Shown: one piece after another, positions 34,285 through 43,198 of the stretch
Layout: every line of letters starts with the position of its first letter
Numbering within the stretch: position 1 is the first letter of the stretch
Assembly (NCBI RefSeq): GCF_004364805.1
Contig: NZ_SOAP01000005.1
Coordinates: 62,001-126,000 of the forward strand
From: Pelagimonas phthalicica
Lineage (GTDB): Bacteria > Pseudomonadota > Alphaproteobacteria > Rhodobacterales > Rhodobacteraceae
Direction of reading: 5' to 3'
Length of the DNA stretch: 64,000 bases
Notes under the pieces: generated by a model
The model's input: only the letters and a program-made list of their open reading frames with translations
Databases searched by the model: none
What the model was told of the DNA's origin: nothing
Position numbers and translations under genes: made by a program

Positions 34285-34464
34285 TGCGTCGGGCTGACCG
34301 CCTGGCACGAGCCCCAAATCAATCCAACAAGGATTGGTCGCTGGCCGGCAATCCGAGACCAAGGGCTCGGGAACAAGGGACGGTGTTAGGCGGCGGTCAG
34401 ATCGAGCGTTCCATGAGAGGTCTGCTTGGGACACCAAGGACTGCAGCAGTCGTCGCCCTGACGA

Positions 34465-35481
34465 TCACGCGCCCAAGCTTTCGAGGATGGACTTCGTCTC
34501 CGGCATGCGCTTCAGCGAATTGTCGATGTGCGCGCGCCAGCGCGGGCCGACCTCTAGTGCGGTGGCATAAGCCTGGGCCAGATCATCAGGGCGGTCCTCG
34601 CCCATCGCTTCGATCAGAAAGGCTGCCTGTTCCCGGTCCTTGGCCGACTTGAGGCTGCCGGCCCCGTCGCGTCGCCGATCGGCGATGATCAGCTTGTGGA
34701 TCGCATAGCGCTCCGGGCGCGGCACCTGAACGAGAACTCCTGACCGATAGAGGGCAGCGGCAAAGATCGGTTCAGCGATCAGGAAGTTGAGGTAGTTGAG
34801 CGCCTGCGCGCCCACGCCGAGAGCGGGCAAATCTCGGATGGTCTCATTCCCGAAGGCAGGCGTCAGGAACTCGACCAACTGGCCGCTGCCCCCCTGCGCC
34901 CATCGCCATGTCCGGCCGTTGTCGAGCCCGGGCACGGGCGCGAACTTCAGTGCCGAAAAGGTCTCGGCCAAATCCGGATCGACCTGATCCTGCAAGGCGA
35001 CGCTGAGCTTCTCGAATTGCGCGATGTCGATATCGCCGGTGTTGGCCATGCCGCCCAGGGGCAGGCGGAGGCCAAGCTCGCCTTCATAAAGACGGAACGC
35101 ATTCGTCCCGACAATCGTACCGCCCAGCCGGAAGGTCCCGGCACCCGCCATTGCGGAGAGGATCGAGCCGGTCGCCCGGTCGGTCGGCGTCATGCCTTCG
35201 GCGCGCAAGAGTCGGACCAGCCGCGACCGCTCAGCCTGTCGGTCCTTGGCAGTCGCGCGCAGCTCCTCGATACGCTCGATGCGCGCGCGCGTCTCATCAC
35301 TGTTTTCGCCGATATAGATGAAGCGCATCTCGGTTCCGACACGGCGGGCCGCGTACCAGTAGGCCTTGTCGCCGCGCTCTTTGAGCGTTGGTTTGCCCTC
35401 CACACCGGATAGGGCGTCATCCTTCAGGAGCCGCACCAGATCGGTGTAGGCGCTCATCGCGATACTGCTAAGAGGGGTCAT
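34465..35481 (-). CDS. GSU2403-type nucleotidyltransferase-fold protein
   Basis: A 338-residue protein resembling the GSU2403 (NTP_transf_8) nucleotidyltransferase-fold family. Visible are GKPTLKERGDKAYWYAARRV, TGSILSAMAGAGTFRLGGTI (a GG-containing nucleotide-binding strand) and TGDIDIAQFEKLSVAL with the Asp-x-Asp pair. The C-terminal part has PERYAIHKLIIADRR. Function is unknown; the family is often plasmid-borne. ATG at 35481 is chosen with GGAAATGATAGG upstream; ATGs at 35490 and 35457 are alternatives. Leftward gene in the region that would enter first in conjugation. Confidence 0.7.
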   Translation of the reverse strand: MTPLSSIAMSAYTDLVRLLKDDALSGVEGKPTLKERGDKAYWYAARRVGTEMRFIYIGENSDETRARIERIEELRATAKDRQAERSRLVRLLRAEGMTPTDRATGSILSAMAGAGTFRLGGTIVGTNAFRLYEGELGLRLPLGGMANTGDIDIAQFEKLSVALQDQVDPDLAETFSALKFAPVPGLDNGRTWRWAQGGSGQLVEFLTPAFGNETIRDLPALGVGAQALNYLNFLIAEPIFAAALYRSGVLVQVPRPERYAIHKLIIADRRRDGAGSLKSAKDREQAAFLIEAMGEDRPDDLAQAYATALEVGPRWRAHIDNSLKRMPETKSILESLGA

Positions 35482-35726
35482 GCCTATCATTTCCAAATTT
35501 TGCTTGGCACACATATACCTATCAAAACAGGAAATTGCTAGGCAAGGCGAAAAACGGACTTCAGCGATGTGCACTCCACACCTCAAGATCACGCCAGAAC
35601 CGGGCACCAGGAAACGCAAAGGCCAGGCCCCCACTGACACGTCTCTTGATCAGCGTTGAGCGATGAAGAAGCGACACCACCCCTGAGAAAAGATGAAAGG
35701 GCCGCGCCACGCGCGACCCTCTCAAT

Positions 35727-36656
35727 TCAAGTCTCCGAAGTCTTCTTCGCCGGATCGGCGACCCGCATGACCGTCAGCCCTTTCGCTTCCGCCTTCTGGC
35801 CGAGGTTCAGCGCCACGCCATTGCCACCGAAAAGCACAACCCCCGTTGCCGCGAACTTGTCGTCCAGCATCTCGTCGTTGCACTTGAACGGTGCCGCCCG
35901 CCCATGTGCGGACCAGCGCGGATCGAAGCGCGCCTGCGCGACCCCGCGCGCCCGCGCCCAGCGGGCCGCGATCATCTCCGCCCCGTGCTTGCCACCCTTG
36001 TGGCAGAGGAAGATTTCCTGGTTGCGGTTCTGCCTGATCCGCTCGCGAACCTTGTCGAGCGTGTTGAAGATGACGTCGATATCGGTCCAGTCGGTCGCAC
36101 CCGAGACGATCAAGGGGACCCCCTCGACCTTCGACTTCGCGGCCGTCTCGCGATCATGCTGCTCCAGAAGCTGCCGGGCCTCGAAGACGGCCCCGGTCTC
36201 CTGCGCCCGACCACTGGCGCGTGACCCTGCCGCCGGGATGAAGGCATGGCCCGTCTCGATCTCGTAGCATTCCGCTGCTGCTTCGCTCATCACCTCGATG
36301 GCGCCTACGATCTCGCGCAGCTGCAGAAAGCGCGCCTGCGCCTCTTCGAGCGCCGTCTCGGCGATCTCCGATCCGTCGTGAGATTTTGCCAGCGCGCCGA
36401 TCTTGTCGGCTGTGCGATCGACCTCCTTGCCGAGCGTCACCTTGCGCCGTTGCAGGATCGTCGCGAACCCGTGGGCCAGCGGTTCGATTTCTGCCTCGAG
36501 TCCGGTCCCGCGCAATTGCCCGAGCAGGGTCTCGAAGGTTTCGCGGATGATGCTGTCCTTCAGGATGTGATCTTCCGGGATCGGCAGATGGGCGTCCTTC
36601 TCGGTCAGCCCGAAAAGCTCGATGGTCTCGTAGGTGTTCGCTTGATCGTAAGCCAT
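35727..36656 (-). CDS. DUF2493 domain protein
   Basis: A 309-residue protein starting MAYDQANTYETIELFG with GGAGAT eight bases upstream. The N-terminal two thirds are helical. The C-terminal domain (from about residue 185) is DUF2493: PLIVSGATDWTDIDVIFNTL, then IFLCHKGGKHGAEMIAARWA, DPRWSAHGRAAPFKCND and VLFGGNGVALNLGQKA. This domain belongs to the SLOG-like nucleotide-binding group. It is common on roseobacter plasmids; biochemical role unknown. A small hairpin (CCACCAC...GTGGTGG, 36683-36702) lies just upstream of its start. Confidence 0.75.
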   Translation of the reverse strand: MAYDQANTYETIELFGLTEKDAHLPIPEDHILKDSIIRETFETLLGQLRGTGLEAEIEPLAHGFATILQRRKVTLGKEVDRTADKIGALAKSHDGSEIAETALEEAQARFLQLREIVGAIEVMSEAAAECYEIETGHAFIPAAGSRASGRAQETGAVFEARQLLEQHDRETAAKSKVEGVPLIVSGATDWTDIDVIFNTLDKVRERIRQNRNQEIFLCHKGGKHGAEMIAARWARARGVAQARFDPRWSAHGRAAPFKCNDEMLDDKFAATGVVLFGGNGVALNLGQKAEAKGLTVMRVADPAKKTSET

Positions 36657-37247
36657 TTTGGTATCTCCAGATGTTTGACTGACCACCACGTGAGTGTGGT
36701 GGCATGGCCGAATGTCTGGTTTCCGAATCTGCTCGGGTCAGGGACGGCGCAGCCGCCGGCTTGCCGGGCGCAAAAGTTTTCCGAGCGCAGCACCCGACAC
36801 ATGCGCGCGCTCACGCACGGGTTCACCCCGCGCCACAGGCCCCGCCCTCGCCGAAAAGTTTTGCGATCCTTGAGGCGGGCTGATTTGGGGGCCATCCGGA
36901 GGATATGATTCCACGCTCATGTGTGTGTGTTTTGACGGTAGGTTTGCCCGACACGAGCAGGCAAACGGGGCGACCGGACGCGGAAGACGGATGAAGCGGC
37001 GGGATCGTTTTGCCAAGCAAAACAGACCAGAGCGCAATCCGGCGGAGCGGCCGGGGAGCAACGTGCTCGCGAGGCGGGCAAACCGGGATGCCGGGCGCTA
37101 CGCCGCGGTGAGGCCGCATGGCCGAATGCGCGACGGACCGAAGGGCCGTTCTCACCTGCGACACGCGAAGCCGAACAGGGGAGGCCGCAAGGCTAAACCA
37201 AAGAAAAACTTGGCAACAAGTTCCTTCAAGCAAGCCGAATAAACAAG
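36657..37247. other. GC-rich gap with repeats, no convincing gene
   Basis: This 590-base stretch separates the DUF2493 gene from the PIN gene. It contains the hairpin at 36683-36702 and two direct copies of GCATGGCCGAATG (36702-36714 and 37116-37128). An open frame at 36919-37242 encodes a low-complexity Arg/Gly/Pro-rich peptide and lacks a ribosome binding site, so it is not called. It may mark the left edge of the defence island. Confidence 0.5.
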
Positions 37248-37733
37248 TTAGTATCTCGCAAGGCGCCTATTGATTTCCCTGATAGGAAGTCTGCATCTTG
37301 GGTGATCACGAACCGCTTCGAGACCCGACATGAGGAGGGCGGTCGAACAAACCTCGTGACGTTCCATCTCATCGAAGACCCACAAGACGCCGTGCATCGC
37401 GATTTCTTGGCGCTCGGCCTCAGCCCTGAGCGCACCGTCTCCGGTAATGAGAACCCAATCCCTTCCAGCCGCCAGGCAAAATGCAAAGACATCTGGCGTC
37501 GATAACATAGCTTTCGCCCGCTTCAGCTCTGTCGCACGTGCGGTTTCTTCTGGCGTAAGCTCTTCCACTCTCAGTCCCAGATCGATCAGATCAGGGCCCA
37601 TCCAGTCGAGGAGTTCCGCTTCATAAAGAATATCTGGAACAACAAAATCATAGGGGAGGTCAAAGAGCCTCGCAGTCAGCGAGGCTCTCTCGATGTCGAT
37701 CAGGACGGAGGTATCAGAAACAAGAACTTGCAC
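37248..37733 (-). CDS. PIN-domain protein (toxin-like nuclease)
   Basis: A 161-residue PIN-fold protein. The four acidic residues of the metal site are in VSDTSVLIDIE (Asp7), YEAELLD, TPDVFAFCLA and ITGDGALR. Such proteins are usually RNases and toxins of toxin-antitoxin pairs. It lies seven bases downstream of an XRE-ImmA/IrrE fusion on the same strand, a pairing known for XRE-COG2856 type antitoxins. It may be the toxin of that pair, or an accessory of the divergent CBASS. The C-terminal 30 residues are basic. Confidence 0.8.
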   Translation of the reverse strand: MQVLVSDTSVLIDIERASLTARLFDLPYDFVVPDILYEAELLDWMGPDLIDLGLRVEELTPEETARATELKRAKAMLSTPDVFAFCLAAGRDWVLITGDGALRAEAERQEIAMHGVLWVFDEMERHEVCSTALLMSGLEAVRDHPRCRLPIREINRRLARY

Positions 37734-37740
37734 ATGGGCA

Positions 37741-38802
37741 CTATGCCATGTGGTCCAAACGTTCTTCCAGTTCTTTTACTCGTATTTCGAGAAGCTCAGC
37801 TGCGCGAGACAACCCAATCAACCCCTCGGAGAGGGCACGAAAACACAACCTCTGAAAGCGGTCCGGTTCTTCTCGCTCCCACGGAATGGAATTTGGCTCC
37901 TCGAACGGCTCATCCCGCCAACCACGTTGCTTATAGACCTTGAACAGGCGCGCAAAGGTTGCCTGGTTGATAATCTCCAAATCCTTGCATCGATACGTCA
38001 GCGCTTGAATGCTGACGCCAAACCGATCCTTCAGACTAATGAGCTCACCAATGCTTATGTCCGTTCTGCGGGCACCAATCTCCTGCCGTAGCACTTCTGC
38101 CGGAACGAGGAATGCACCAGCAAATCGATTTGCGGCGCGTTCTGAATCGCACCCTTCGGCGACTTTAAGAACCATGTGGCCCAATTCGTGGGCTAAACTG
38201 AAGCGCTTCCGCTCAGACCAGGTCTTCTTCTTGATCATGATAACACGGGCGGAGTGATGCTCTTTTCGACGCACTTTCGCCGCAAGTCCGTCAATCCGAT
38301 CGACATCCAAAGATAGCACTTTGATCCCGTGCTCCTCGAGGAGTTCGGCAAGCATTGGAATCGGGTCATGACCCAGCTGCCAAGAAGCACGCATGTTGCG
38401 AGCCGCGTCCTCGGCATCACGAACATCGGCCACCCAATAGGGTGCTTCGTGCGGGGCATCCCATTCCTGGCTCGAAAGATTCAGCAAGCTTTCGATAGCT
38501 AGGTACTTTTCTACCATATTGAGCGTCTTGGCTTCGATCGTCGCGATCTCTTTGGCTGACGAGCTGGCTGACTTGCGAAACTCAACGCCCTCCAACTCAA
38601 GCTCATCATCGCTGAGCAGGAAATCCACAGAGACGCCGAGTGCTCGGGCAAGACTCAGCAGCACGCCCGATCCAGGCATGTCTTCATTGCGCTCGTACTT
38701 GCCTATGGCTTGAGCGGACACCTTGTTCTCCATGGCATCGGAAAGTGCACGTAGCGAGAGGCCAGATGCCGCCCGGGCTCCTTTGAGTCTCTTGCCAATC
38801 AT
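37741..38802 (-). CDS. XRE / ImmA-IrrE metallopeptidase fusion regulator
   Basis: A 353-residue protein with an N-terminal helix-turn-helix (residues 1-65; GKRLKGARAASGLSLRALSD, SAQAIGKYERNEDMPGSGVL). A zinc-peptidase domain follows, with HELGH in SLAHELGHMVLKVAEG near residue 200. It probably binds DNA as a repressor and can be inactivated by its protease domain. In some CBASS systems separate CapH (helix-turn-helix) and CapP (ImmA-like protease) genes control expression after DNA damage; here the two functions would be on one chain. It is divergent from the CBASS operon across a 181-base region with repeated TGTAAAC motifs. The strong ribosome binding site GGGAGGA supports the start. Confidence 0.88.
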   Translation of the reverse strand: MIGKRLKGARAASGLSLRALSDAMENKVSAQAIGKYERNEDMPGSGVLLSLARALGVSVDFLLSDDELELEGVEFRKSASSSAKEIATIEAKTLNMVEKYLAIESLLNLSSQEWDAPHEAPYWVADVRDAEDAARNMRASWQLGHDPIPMLAELLEEHGIKVLSLDVDRIDGLAAKVRRKEHHSARVIMIKKKTWSERKRFSLAHELGHMVLKVAEGCDSERAANRFAGAFLVPAEVLRQEIGARRTDISIGELISLKDRFGVSIQALTYRCKDLEIINQATFARLFKVYKQRGWRDEPFEEPNSIPWEREEPDRFQRLCFRALSEGLIGLSRAAELLEIRVKELEERLDHMA

Positions 38803-38983
38803 AACGTCCTCCCAGTGGGTGGTTTACATTTCACCCATATGATTGATATTTTGTAAACTACAACGCTTGAAAGCGCGGCAGATTGTCCCTAAGTTGTAAC
38901 ACGAGGCCAAAACGAAGGCAAATTTGTAAACCGCCAAGTCGCCCCAAGAGGCGCTGAACAGGCAAAGAACCGAGGAAGCAGCC
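38803..38983. promoter_or_regulatory. Divergent CBASS/regulator promoter region with repeated TGTAAAC motifs
   Basis: GGTTTACA at 38821-38828 (reverse orientation), TGTAAACT at 38852-38859 and TGTAAACC at 38925-38932 share one core, with a weaker TGTAAC at 38895-38900. The first two form an inverted pair. A candidate rightward promoter is TTGAAA at 38867-38872, 17 bases, then TAAGTT at 38890-38895, overlapped by the weak copy. The layout suits control of both sides by the XRE-ImmA protein. Confidence 0.55.
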
Positions 38984-39889
38984 ATGAACGCACCGTTTGC
39001 GGGCGACCTGCCGAAAGGAATTCAGAAGATTACGGCACTGCCGGACCCCGGCCTGGCAGAACTCTGGGACTCAATCATCGTCGAAGCCGAGATGAAGGAG
39101 CGCCTGCTCTCTCAGGCGGTGCTAAATTTCACAATGCGACCAAAGATGAGCCGAGCCGTGTTGCCGCTCCATGGCGTCCTTCTCCTGGTTGGCGCACCCG
39201 GGACGGGCAAGACTTCGCTCGCGCGAGGGTTGGCCAACCGAACAGCGGCGGCTTTCAAGGGTGGAAGCTTTCAACTGGTTGAGGTGGAAGCGCATGGATT
39301 GACGAGTTCCGCCATGGGGAAAACGCAACGGGCGGTTTCTGACCTTTTTGCGCAGACCCTCTCAGAACTTGCTAATGCAGGTCCGACGATTGTGCTGCTG
39401 GATGAGGTGGAAACACTTGCGGTCGACCGGTCTAGGCTCAGCCTTGATGCCAACCCTGTTGACATTCATCGAGCCACGGACGCCGTACTGGTACAGCTCG
39501 ACCTGCTGGCAGAATCTCACAAAAACCTGCTATTTGTGGCGACCAGTAACTACCCGGAAGCCGTGGACGATGCCTTCGTTTCCCGATGCGATCTGGTACT
39601 TGAAGTACCTCTTCCAGGGAAAGAAGCCTGCAAGACGATTTTGCGGGAGTGTCTCTTGGGGCTTGGCAGCACCTATCCTGAGATTGAAGAGCTGACCAAG
39701 GACCATGGCTTCGATACATGCGCCGGCGAATTCGTCGGTCTTGACGGAAGGGCGATCCGAAAAACGGTTGCGAACGCGCTCGCCTCGAACACTCAGGTGG
39801 CACTGAACCCCGGCTCGGTAACACTGTCTCAGTTGGTAAAAGCCGCGAAATCAGCCCAAATCAACAAAAAAGCAAATCGGGGGAAGTGA
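38984..39889 (+). CDS. cap6: TRIP13/Pch2-like AAA+ ATPase of type III CBASS (Cap6)
   Basis: A 301-residue AAA+ ATPase: Walker A GAPGTGKTS at about residues 70-78, Walker B IVLLDEVE near 136-143, a sensor/arginine region ATSNYPEAVDDAFVSRCD, and a C-terminal small domain ending in basic residues. In type III CBASS this protein remodels the HORMA sensor away from the CD-NTase, keeping signalling off until infection. It is first in a five-gene rightward operon with overlapping genes. The start has GAGGAAGCAGCC upstream. Order here (TRIP13 first) differs from systems where the CD-NTase comes first. Confidence 0.92.
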   Translation: MNAPFAGDLPKGIQKITALPDPGLAELWDSIIVEAEMKERLLSQAVLNFTMRPKMSRAVLPLHGVLLLVGAPGTGKTSLARGLANRTAAAFKGGSFQLVEVEAHGLTSSAMGKTQRAVSDLFAQTLSELANAGPTIVLLDEVETLAVDRSRLSLDANPVDIHRATDAVLVQLDLLAESHKNLLFVATSNYPEAVDDAFVSRCDLVLEVPLPGKEACKTILRECLLGLGSTYPEIEELTKDHGFDTCAGEFVGLDGRAIRKTVANALASNTQVALNPGSVTLSQLVKAAKSAQINKKANRGK

Positions 39890-40359
39890 TGGCAACTGTA
39901 ACCCGCAGAACATTCCGGAGCTCACCGCATCGCGACGCCGTGGCCACATGGGCGACCATCAGCGACTTGCTCACCCGGACAAATACCGGCGCGCAACAGG
40001 AACTCGGCATTGTCGCTGGCATTGCAAGCAGCGTTATCGCGGACAAAGCCTGCGAAAACTCACCAATCATTGTCAGCTGTGAGGGACCGCAAACGCGCAT
40101 CTACTGCATTTACGACGACGATGCGATCGATGGGTCGGATGCAAACGAAGACGTGCTCGGGTTTGACCCACTGAATGGTGATTGGTCGATTTCACTGCCA
40201 TGTGAACCCGATGATCTCGGTTGGGTCCAATCTGCCCTACAACAAAAGAGCAACCGCATCACTGCACGCGACAAAACCGAAACCAAAAAGCAAGACACAG
40301 CGAACAGTTCGCAAGGTGCAGCGCTTGAAATTGATCTCGAGGGGCTATTGAAGCCATGA
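39889..40359 (+). CDS. cap8: Second HORMA-type protein of type III CBASS (Cap8/HORMA3-like)
   Basis: A 156-residue protein starting at ATG 39889, overlapping the cap6 stop (TGATG), with GGGGGA upstream. Its sequence ([49 protein letters not shown]) resembles the HORMA3 protein of the Pseudomonas CBASS with two HORMA genes. HORMA3 has a divergent fold and lacks a clear closure motif. Its exact role is not settled. The assignment rests on sequence resemblance recalled from that family and on operon position. Confidence 0.8.
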   Translation: MATVTRRTFRSSPHRDAVATWATISDLLTRTNTGAQQELGIVAGIASSVIADKACENSPIIVSCEGPQTRIYCIYDDDAIDGSDANEDVLGFDPLNGDWSISLPCEPDDLGWVQSALQQKSNRITARDKTETKKQDTANSSQGAALEIDLEGLLKP

Positions 40360-40859
40360 CATCGGTCATCACATATTCCCGCACCCAGTCCGTTACCTAT
40401 GTGGCAGACAACATCCTCAAAAGCCTCAAAGACATTATTCGTCTGAGCGGCATGGACCCGACGAACTTCGTGAATGACACGGAAATCAATATGCGGGGTA
40501 TCAAGGCGTGGCTGGAGAGCGAAGACCTCGAGAAAATCACCCTGGATATCTACAATCCGACAACCGACAGCCTGATCCTGCGTTGGGACATAGACGTGAC
40601 CTACAGTTGGTCTGCTGGAGATGGAAACTTCTGGACGGACACTGACCAACTTCGTTGGGCAATCCGCAAAGCCGGCGTGGCGCCAGCAAGCGCCAAGTAT
40701 GACCTCCTTCTACGTACAAAGCCTGGACGACCTGATGTCCCGGGCTGGTATCGAACCACTGCCCGTTCAACCGACGGCATGGTTCGCCAAAGCCTTGGAT
40801 CTACCATCGAGCACAATGGGCTGGGTGCGACGGCCTCGTATTGGAGACAAGCATCATGA
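40356..40859 (+). CDS. cap7: HORMA-domain sensor of type III CBASS (Cap7/HORMA2-like)
   Basis: A 167-residue bacterial HORMA protein. The N-terminal [20 protein letters not shown], central [20 protein letters not shown] and C-terminal safety-belt part ([12 protein letters not shown]...GATASYWRQ) match the HORMA2 type. HORMA proteins are thought to bind a closure-motif peptide, then bind and activate the CD-NTase; the TRIP13 ATPase reverses this. It overlaps both neighbours by ATGA, showing tight coupling of sensor and synthase. Confidence 0.88.
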   Translation: MTSVITYSRTQSVTYVADNILKSLKDIIRLSGMDPTNFVNDTEINMRGIKAWLESEDLEKITLDIYNPTTDSLILRWDIDVTYSWSAGDGNFWTDTDQLRWAIRKAGVAPASAKYDLLLRTKPGRPDVPGWYRTTARSTDGMVRQSLGSTIEHNGLGATASYWRQAS

Positions 40860-41755
40860 TTTCACTCCCGGACGCATTCAAGAAGTTCAAGAGCCGAATG
40901 GAGTTGAACGAAAGAGAGCAGCAGAACGCATCCAAGCGGCAGAAGGAAGTTCGCGAGCACCTGGATAAAGCCTTTCAGATTGACCGAAGCTTTTTGACAG
41001 GAAGCTACGCCCGCTGGACCAAGTCCAAACCACTCAAAGATGTCGATATCTTCTTCGTTCTTGGAAAGGACGAGGACCACTATCGAGAGAAACACCCTGA
41101 CAAGATACTGACCGCGTTCTACGATACGTTGGTTGACGTTTATGGAAGCAGCGCCGTCAAAAAACAGGGACGCTCCGTGGGGGTGGACTTTGGGGTCGTC
41201 GTCGATACAGGCCACAACACAGATTACCGGGTTGTAAGCGTGGATGCCGTGCCCGCATTCGCAAAGGGAGACGACTACGAAATCCCAAACAACACGACCG
41301 GGAAGTGGATGGGCACAAACCCCGAAATTCATGCACAGAAGGCTGTTGCGGCCCATCAAGCCTATGGCAATGAGTGGAAGGGCCTGGTGCGCATGGTGAA
41401 GTACTGGAACCAAAACAGCCGCCATGGAGAAAAACCAATCAAGCCATCCTTTCTGATCGAGGTCATGGCGATGGAGTGTCTACATGGTGGATGGGGCGGC
41501 TCACACGATCGCGAAATCCAAGCGTTCTTCGCTACGCTGCGCGACCGAATTCACGAGGATTGGCCAGATCCGGCCGGTTTGGGTTCTCCTGTCAGTGACC
41601 GAATGGACGCGTCCATGGTGCAGCGAGCGCAGGCTATTCTGGATCAGGCAAATCGCGACATCGCTGCCGCAATCCACTTAGCGCGCCAGGGCAAGAACGG
41701 AGACGCCCTGAAAGCGTGGCGCGCTTTCTTCGGACCAAAATTTCCGCTGTCTTAG
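40856..41755 (+). CDS. cdnD: CBASS CD-NTase (cyclic oligonucleotide synthase)
   Basis: A 299-residue cGAS/DncV-like nucleotidyltransferase from ATG 40856 (GGAG upstream). The active site is GSYAR (Gly49-Ser50), KDVDIFFV (Asp62, Asp64) and VSVDAVPA (Asp130). A C-terminal helical domain follows ([17 protein letters not shown]...). Together with NucC and HORMA/TRIP13 partners it most likely makes a cyclic trinucleotide (cAAA) on infection. The clade (CdnD rather than CdnC) is inferred from the two-HORMA partner set. The longer frame from a TTG at 40841 is rejected. Confidence 0.92.
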   Translation: MISLPDAFKKFKSRMELNEREQQNASKRQKEVREHLDKAFQIDRSFLTGSYARWTKSKPLKDVDIFFVLGKDEDHYREKHPDKILTAFYDTLVDVYGSSAVKKQGRSVGVDFGVVVDTGHNTDYRVVSVDAVPAFAKGDDYEIPNNTTGKWMGTNPEIHAQKAVAAHQAYGNEWKGLVRMVKYWNQNSRHGEKPIKPSFLIEVMAMECLHGGWGGSHDREIQAFFATLRDRIHEDWPDPAGLGSPVSDRMDASMVQRAQAILDQANRDIAAAIHLARQGKNGDALKAWRAFFGPKFPLS

Positions 41756-41767
41756 AAGGAAAAAACA

Positions 41768-42490
41768 ATGGCTGAATGGTCGCTATCACAACTTCTATCG
41801 TCGTTGCACGAGGATATTCAGCATCGGCTGTCGACAGCGCGAAAGTCGTTCAAGCATCCTGTTGCGAAAGGGGATGCCAGCGAAGCCATATGGATGGGCA
41901 TGCTCGCCCAGTACCTGCCCGAAAGGTATCAGGTCGCAAGCGCACACGTGGTGGACAGCCAGGGAAACTTCAGCGACCAGATTGATGCCGTGGTCTTTGA
42001 CCGCCAGTATTCGCCATTCATCTTCACGTACGAAGAACAACTCATCGTTCCAGCTGAGAGCGTCTATGCAGTATTCGAGGCAAAGCAGACGGCAGATGCC
42101 GGTCTTGTGAAGTATGCCCAAGACAAGGTCGCATCTGTCCGAAACCTGCATCGGACCAGCTTACCAATCCCGCATGCTGGCGGGGTCTACCCACCAAAAC
42201 AACTCATTCCCATCATTGGCGGGCTTCTGACATTCGAGAGCGAGTGGAAACCTCCCTTGGGTGCATCGTTCGAAAGGGTCCTAAACGAAGGCGAAGATGA
42301 TAGACGGTTGGACATCGGGTGTGTTGCCTCCCACGGGCATTTTGTGTTCGACGAAGACAAGGGTTACGACCTGGTTGAGGGTGCGAAACCGGCAACTGCC
42401 TTCTTGTTCGCGTTGATCTCGCACCTCCAGTTCAGCGGCACTGTGCCGATGATCGATATCGACGCCTATGGAGATTGGCTGACCAAATAG
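41768..42490 (+). CDS. nucC: NucC, cyclic-nucleotide-activated DNA endonuclease effector
   Basis: A 240-residue protein of the NucC (DUF6602) family, the same length as the known enzyme. The restriction-endonuclease core shows Glu39 (GDASEAIW), Asp73 (DQIDAVVFD), and Glu104-x-Lys106 (AVFEAKQT), the residue numbering of E. coli NucC. IPHAGG and a C-terminal FSGTVPMIDIDAYGDWL are also family features. On binding cyclic tri-AMP, NucC trimers join into hexamers and destroy the chromosome, causing abortive infection. It ends the CBASS operon; 42491-42627 after it shows no clear terminator. Confidence 0.93.
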   Translation: MAEWSLSQLLSSLHEDIQHRLSTARKSFKHPVAKGDASEAIWMGMLAQYLPERYQVASAHVVDSQGNFSDQIDAVVFDRQYSPFIFTYEEQLIVPAESVYAVFEAKQTADAGLVKYAQDKVASVRNLHRTSLPIPHAGGVYPPKQLIPIIGGLLTFESEWKPPLGASFERVLNEGEDDRRLDIGCVASHGHFVFDEDKGYDLVEGAKPATAFLFALISHLQFSGTVPMIDIDAYGDWLTK

Positions 42491-42627
42491 TTGCCGCAAA
42501 GGTCCGCTAACGTGTGCCGCATCGCTGTTGCCTGCATATCCCCGGCGATTTGCGATTTTGACCCAATTCCCTCGCCAGCTGAATCAACTCACGAATTACC
42601 AAAACGGGGAGCCGGTTTATCGTGATC

Positions 42628-43044
42628 TTACACGGTGTTGCTAGGCCGCAGGGGCATGGTTTCTCGCTCGGGGCGCTTCAAGGCTTCGGCAAGTTTGCGA
42701 GCATTGTCGTCAATCGTGCCGTGCCAGAGCTTCGAGACAAACGCCCGGGCGTCTTGCACCTTCATGTCGTTCAGCGAAGAGGACAGCGCCATGAAGATCG
42801 TGTCCTGCAGGTCGGTCAGATAAGCACGCCGCGATGTGGACACCGGCTTGCCCGCCGCCTTGGCCTCTCTGTATGCCAGCCTTGTCGTCTCGAGCTTCGA
42901 CTTGGCAAAAGACATGATAACATCGCGCTTTCGGGCGGGTAGCGCGAATTCGGTCCAGCGCTCGATATGGGCGGTGAGGATCTCAACCTCGGCCGCGACA
43001 TCAAAGTTGTCAAACCATGGAACCGTCCCTGATCTCGCCGCCAC
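42628..43044 (-). CDS. Hypothetical helical protein
   Basis: A 138-residue, mostly helical, charged protein with no recognised domain (EVEILTAHIERWTEFALPAR, KSKLETTRLAYREAKAAGKP). The likely start is GTG at 43044; no clear ribosome binding site is visible, so the first residues are uncertain. It is the leftmost gene of the long leftward block and converges on the CBASS operon. Confidence 0.55.
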   Translation of the reverse strand: MAARSGTVPWFDNFDVAAEVEILTAHIERWTEFALPARKRDVIMSFAKSKLETTRLAYREAKAAGKPVSTSRRAYLTDLQDTIFMALSSSLNDMKVQDARAFVSKLWHGTIDDNARKLAEALKRPERETMPLRPSNTV

Positions 43045-43198
43045 GCGCCCGCCCCGATACTACGTTAATATATTATTGTATAACCATCGCACCAGATTGC
43101 AAGCGGGTGGGCTCCTTCACGCAAACGGACATGGAAAAAGGGAAACCGTGATCCCACGGCTCCCCTTGCTACTCGAATGTTCAAGCCTCGTAATATGA

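Noticed and set aside
36919-37242. Arg-rich open frame of 107 codons
   Set aside because: Low-complexity translation of GC-rich DNA with no ribosome binding site and no family; considered non-coding.
41768-42490. Possible new CBASS nuclease effector (DUF6602)
   Set aside because: Length, the catalytic residues D73/E104/K106 and the flanking motifs identify it as NucC, an already described effector, so it is not claimed as new.
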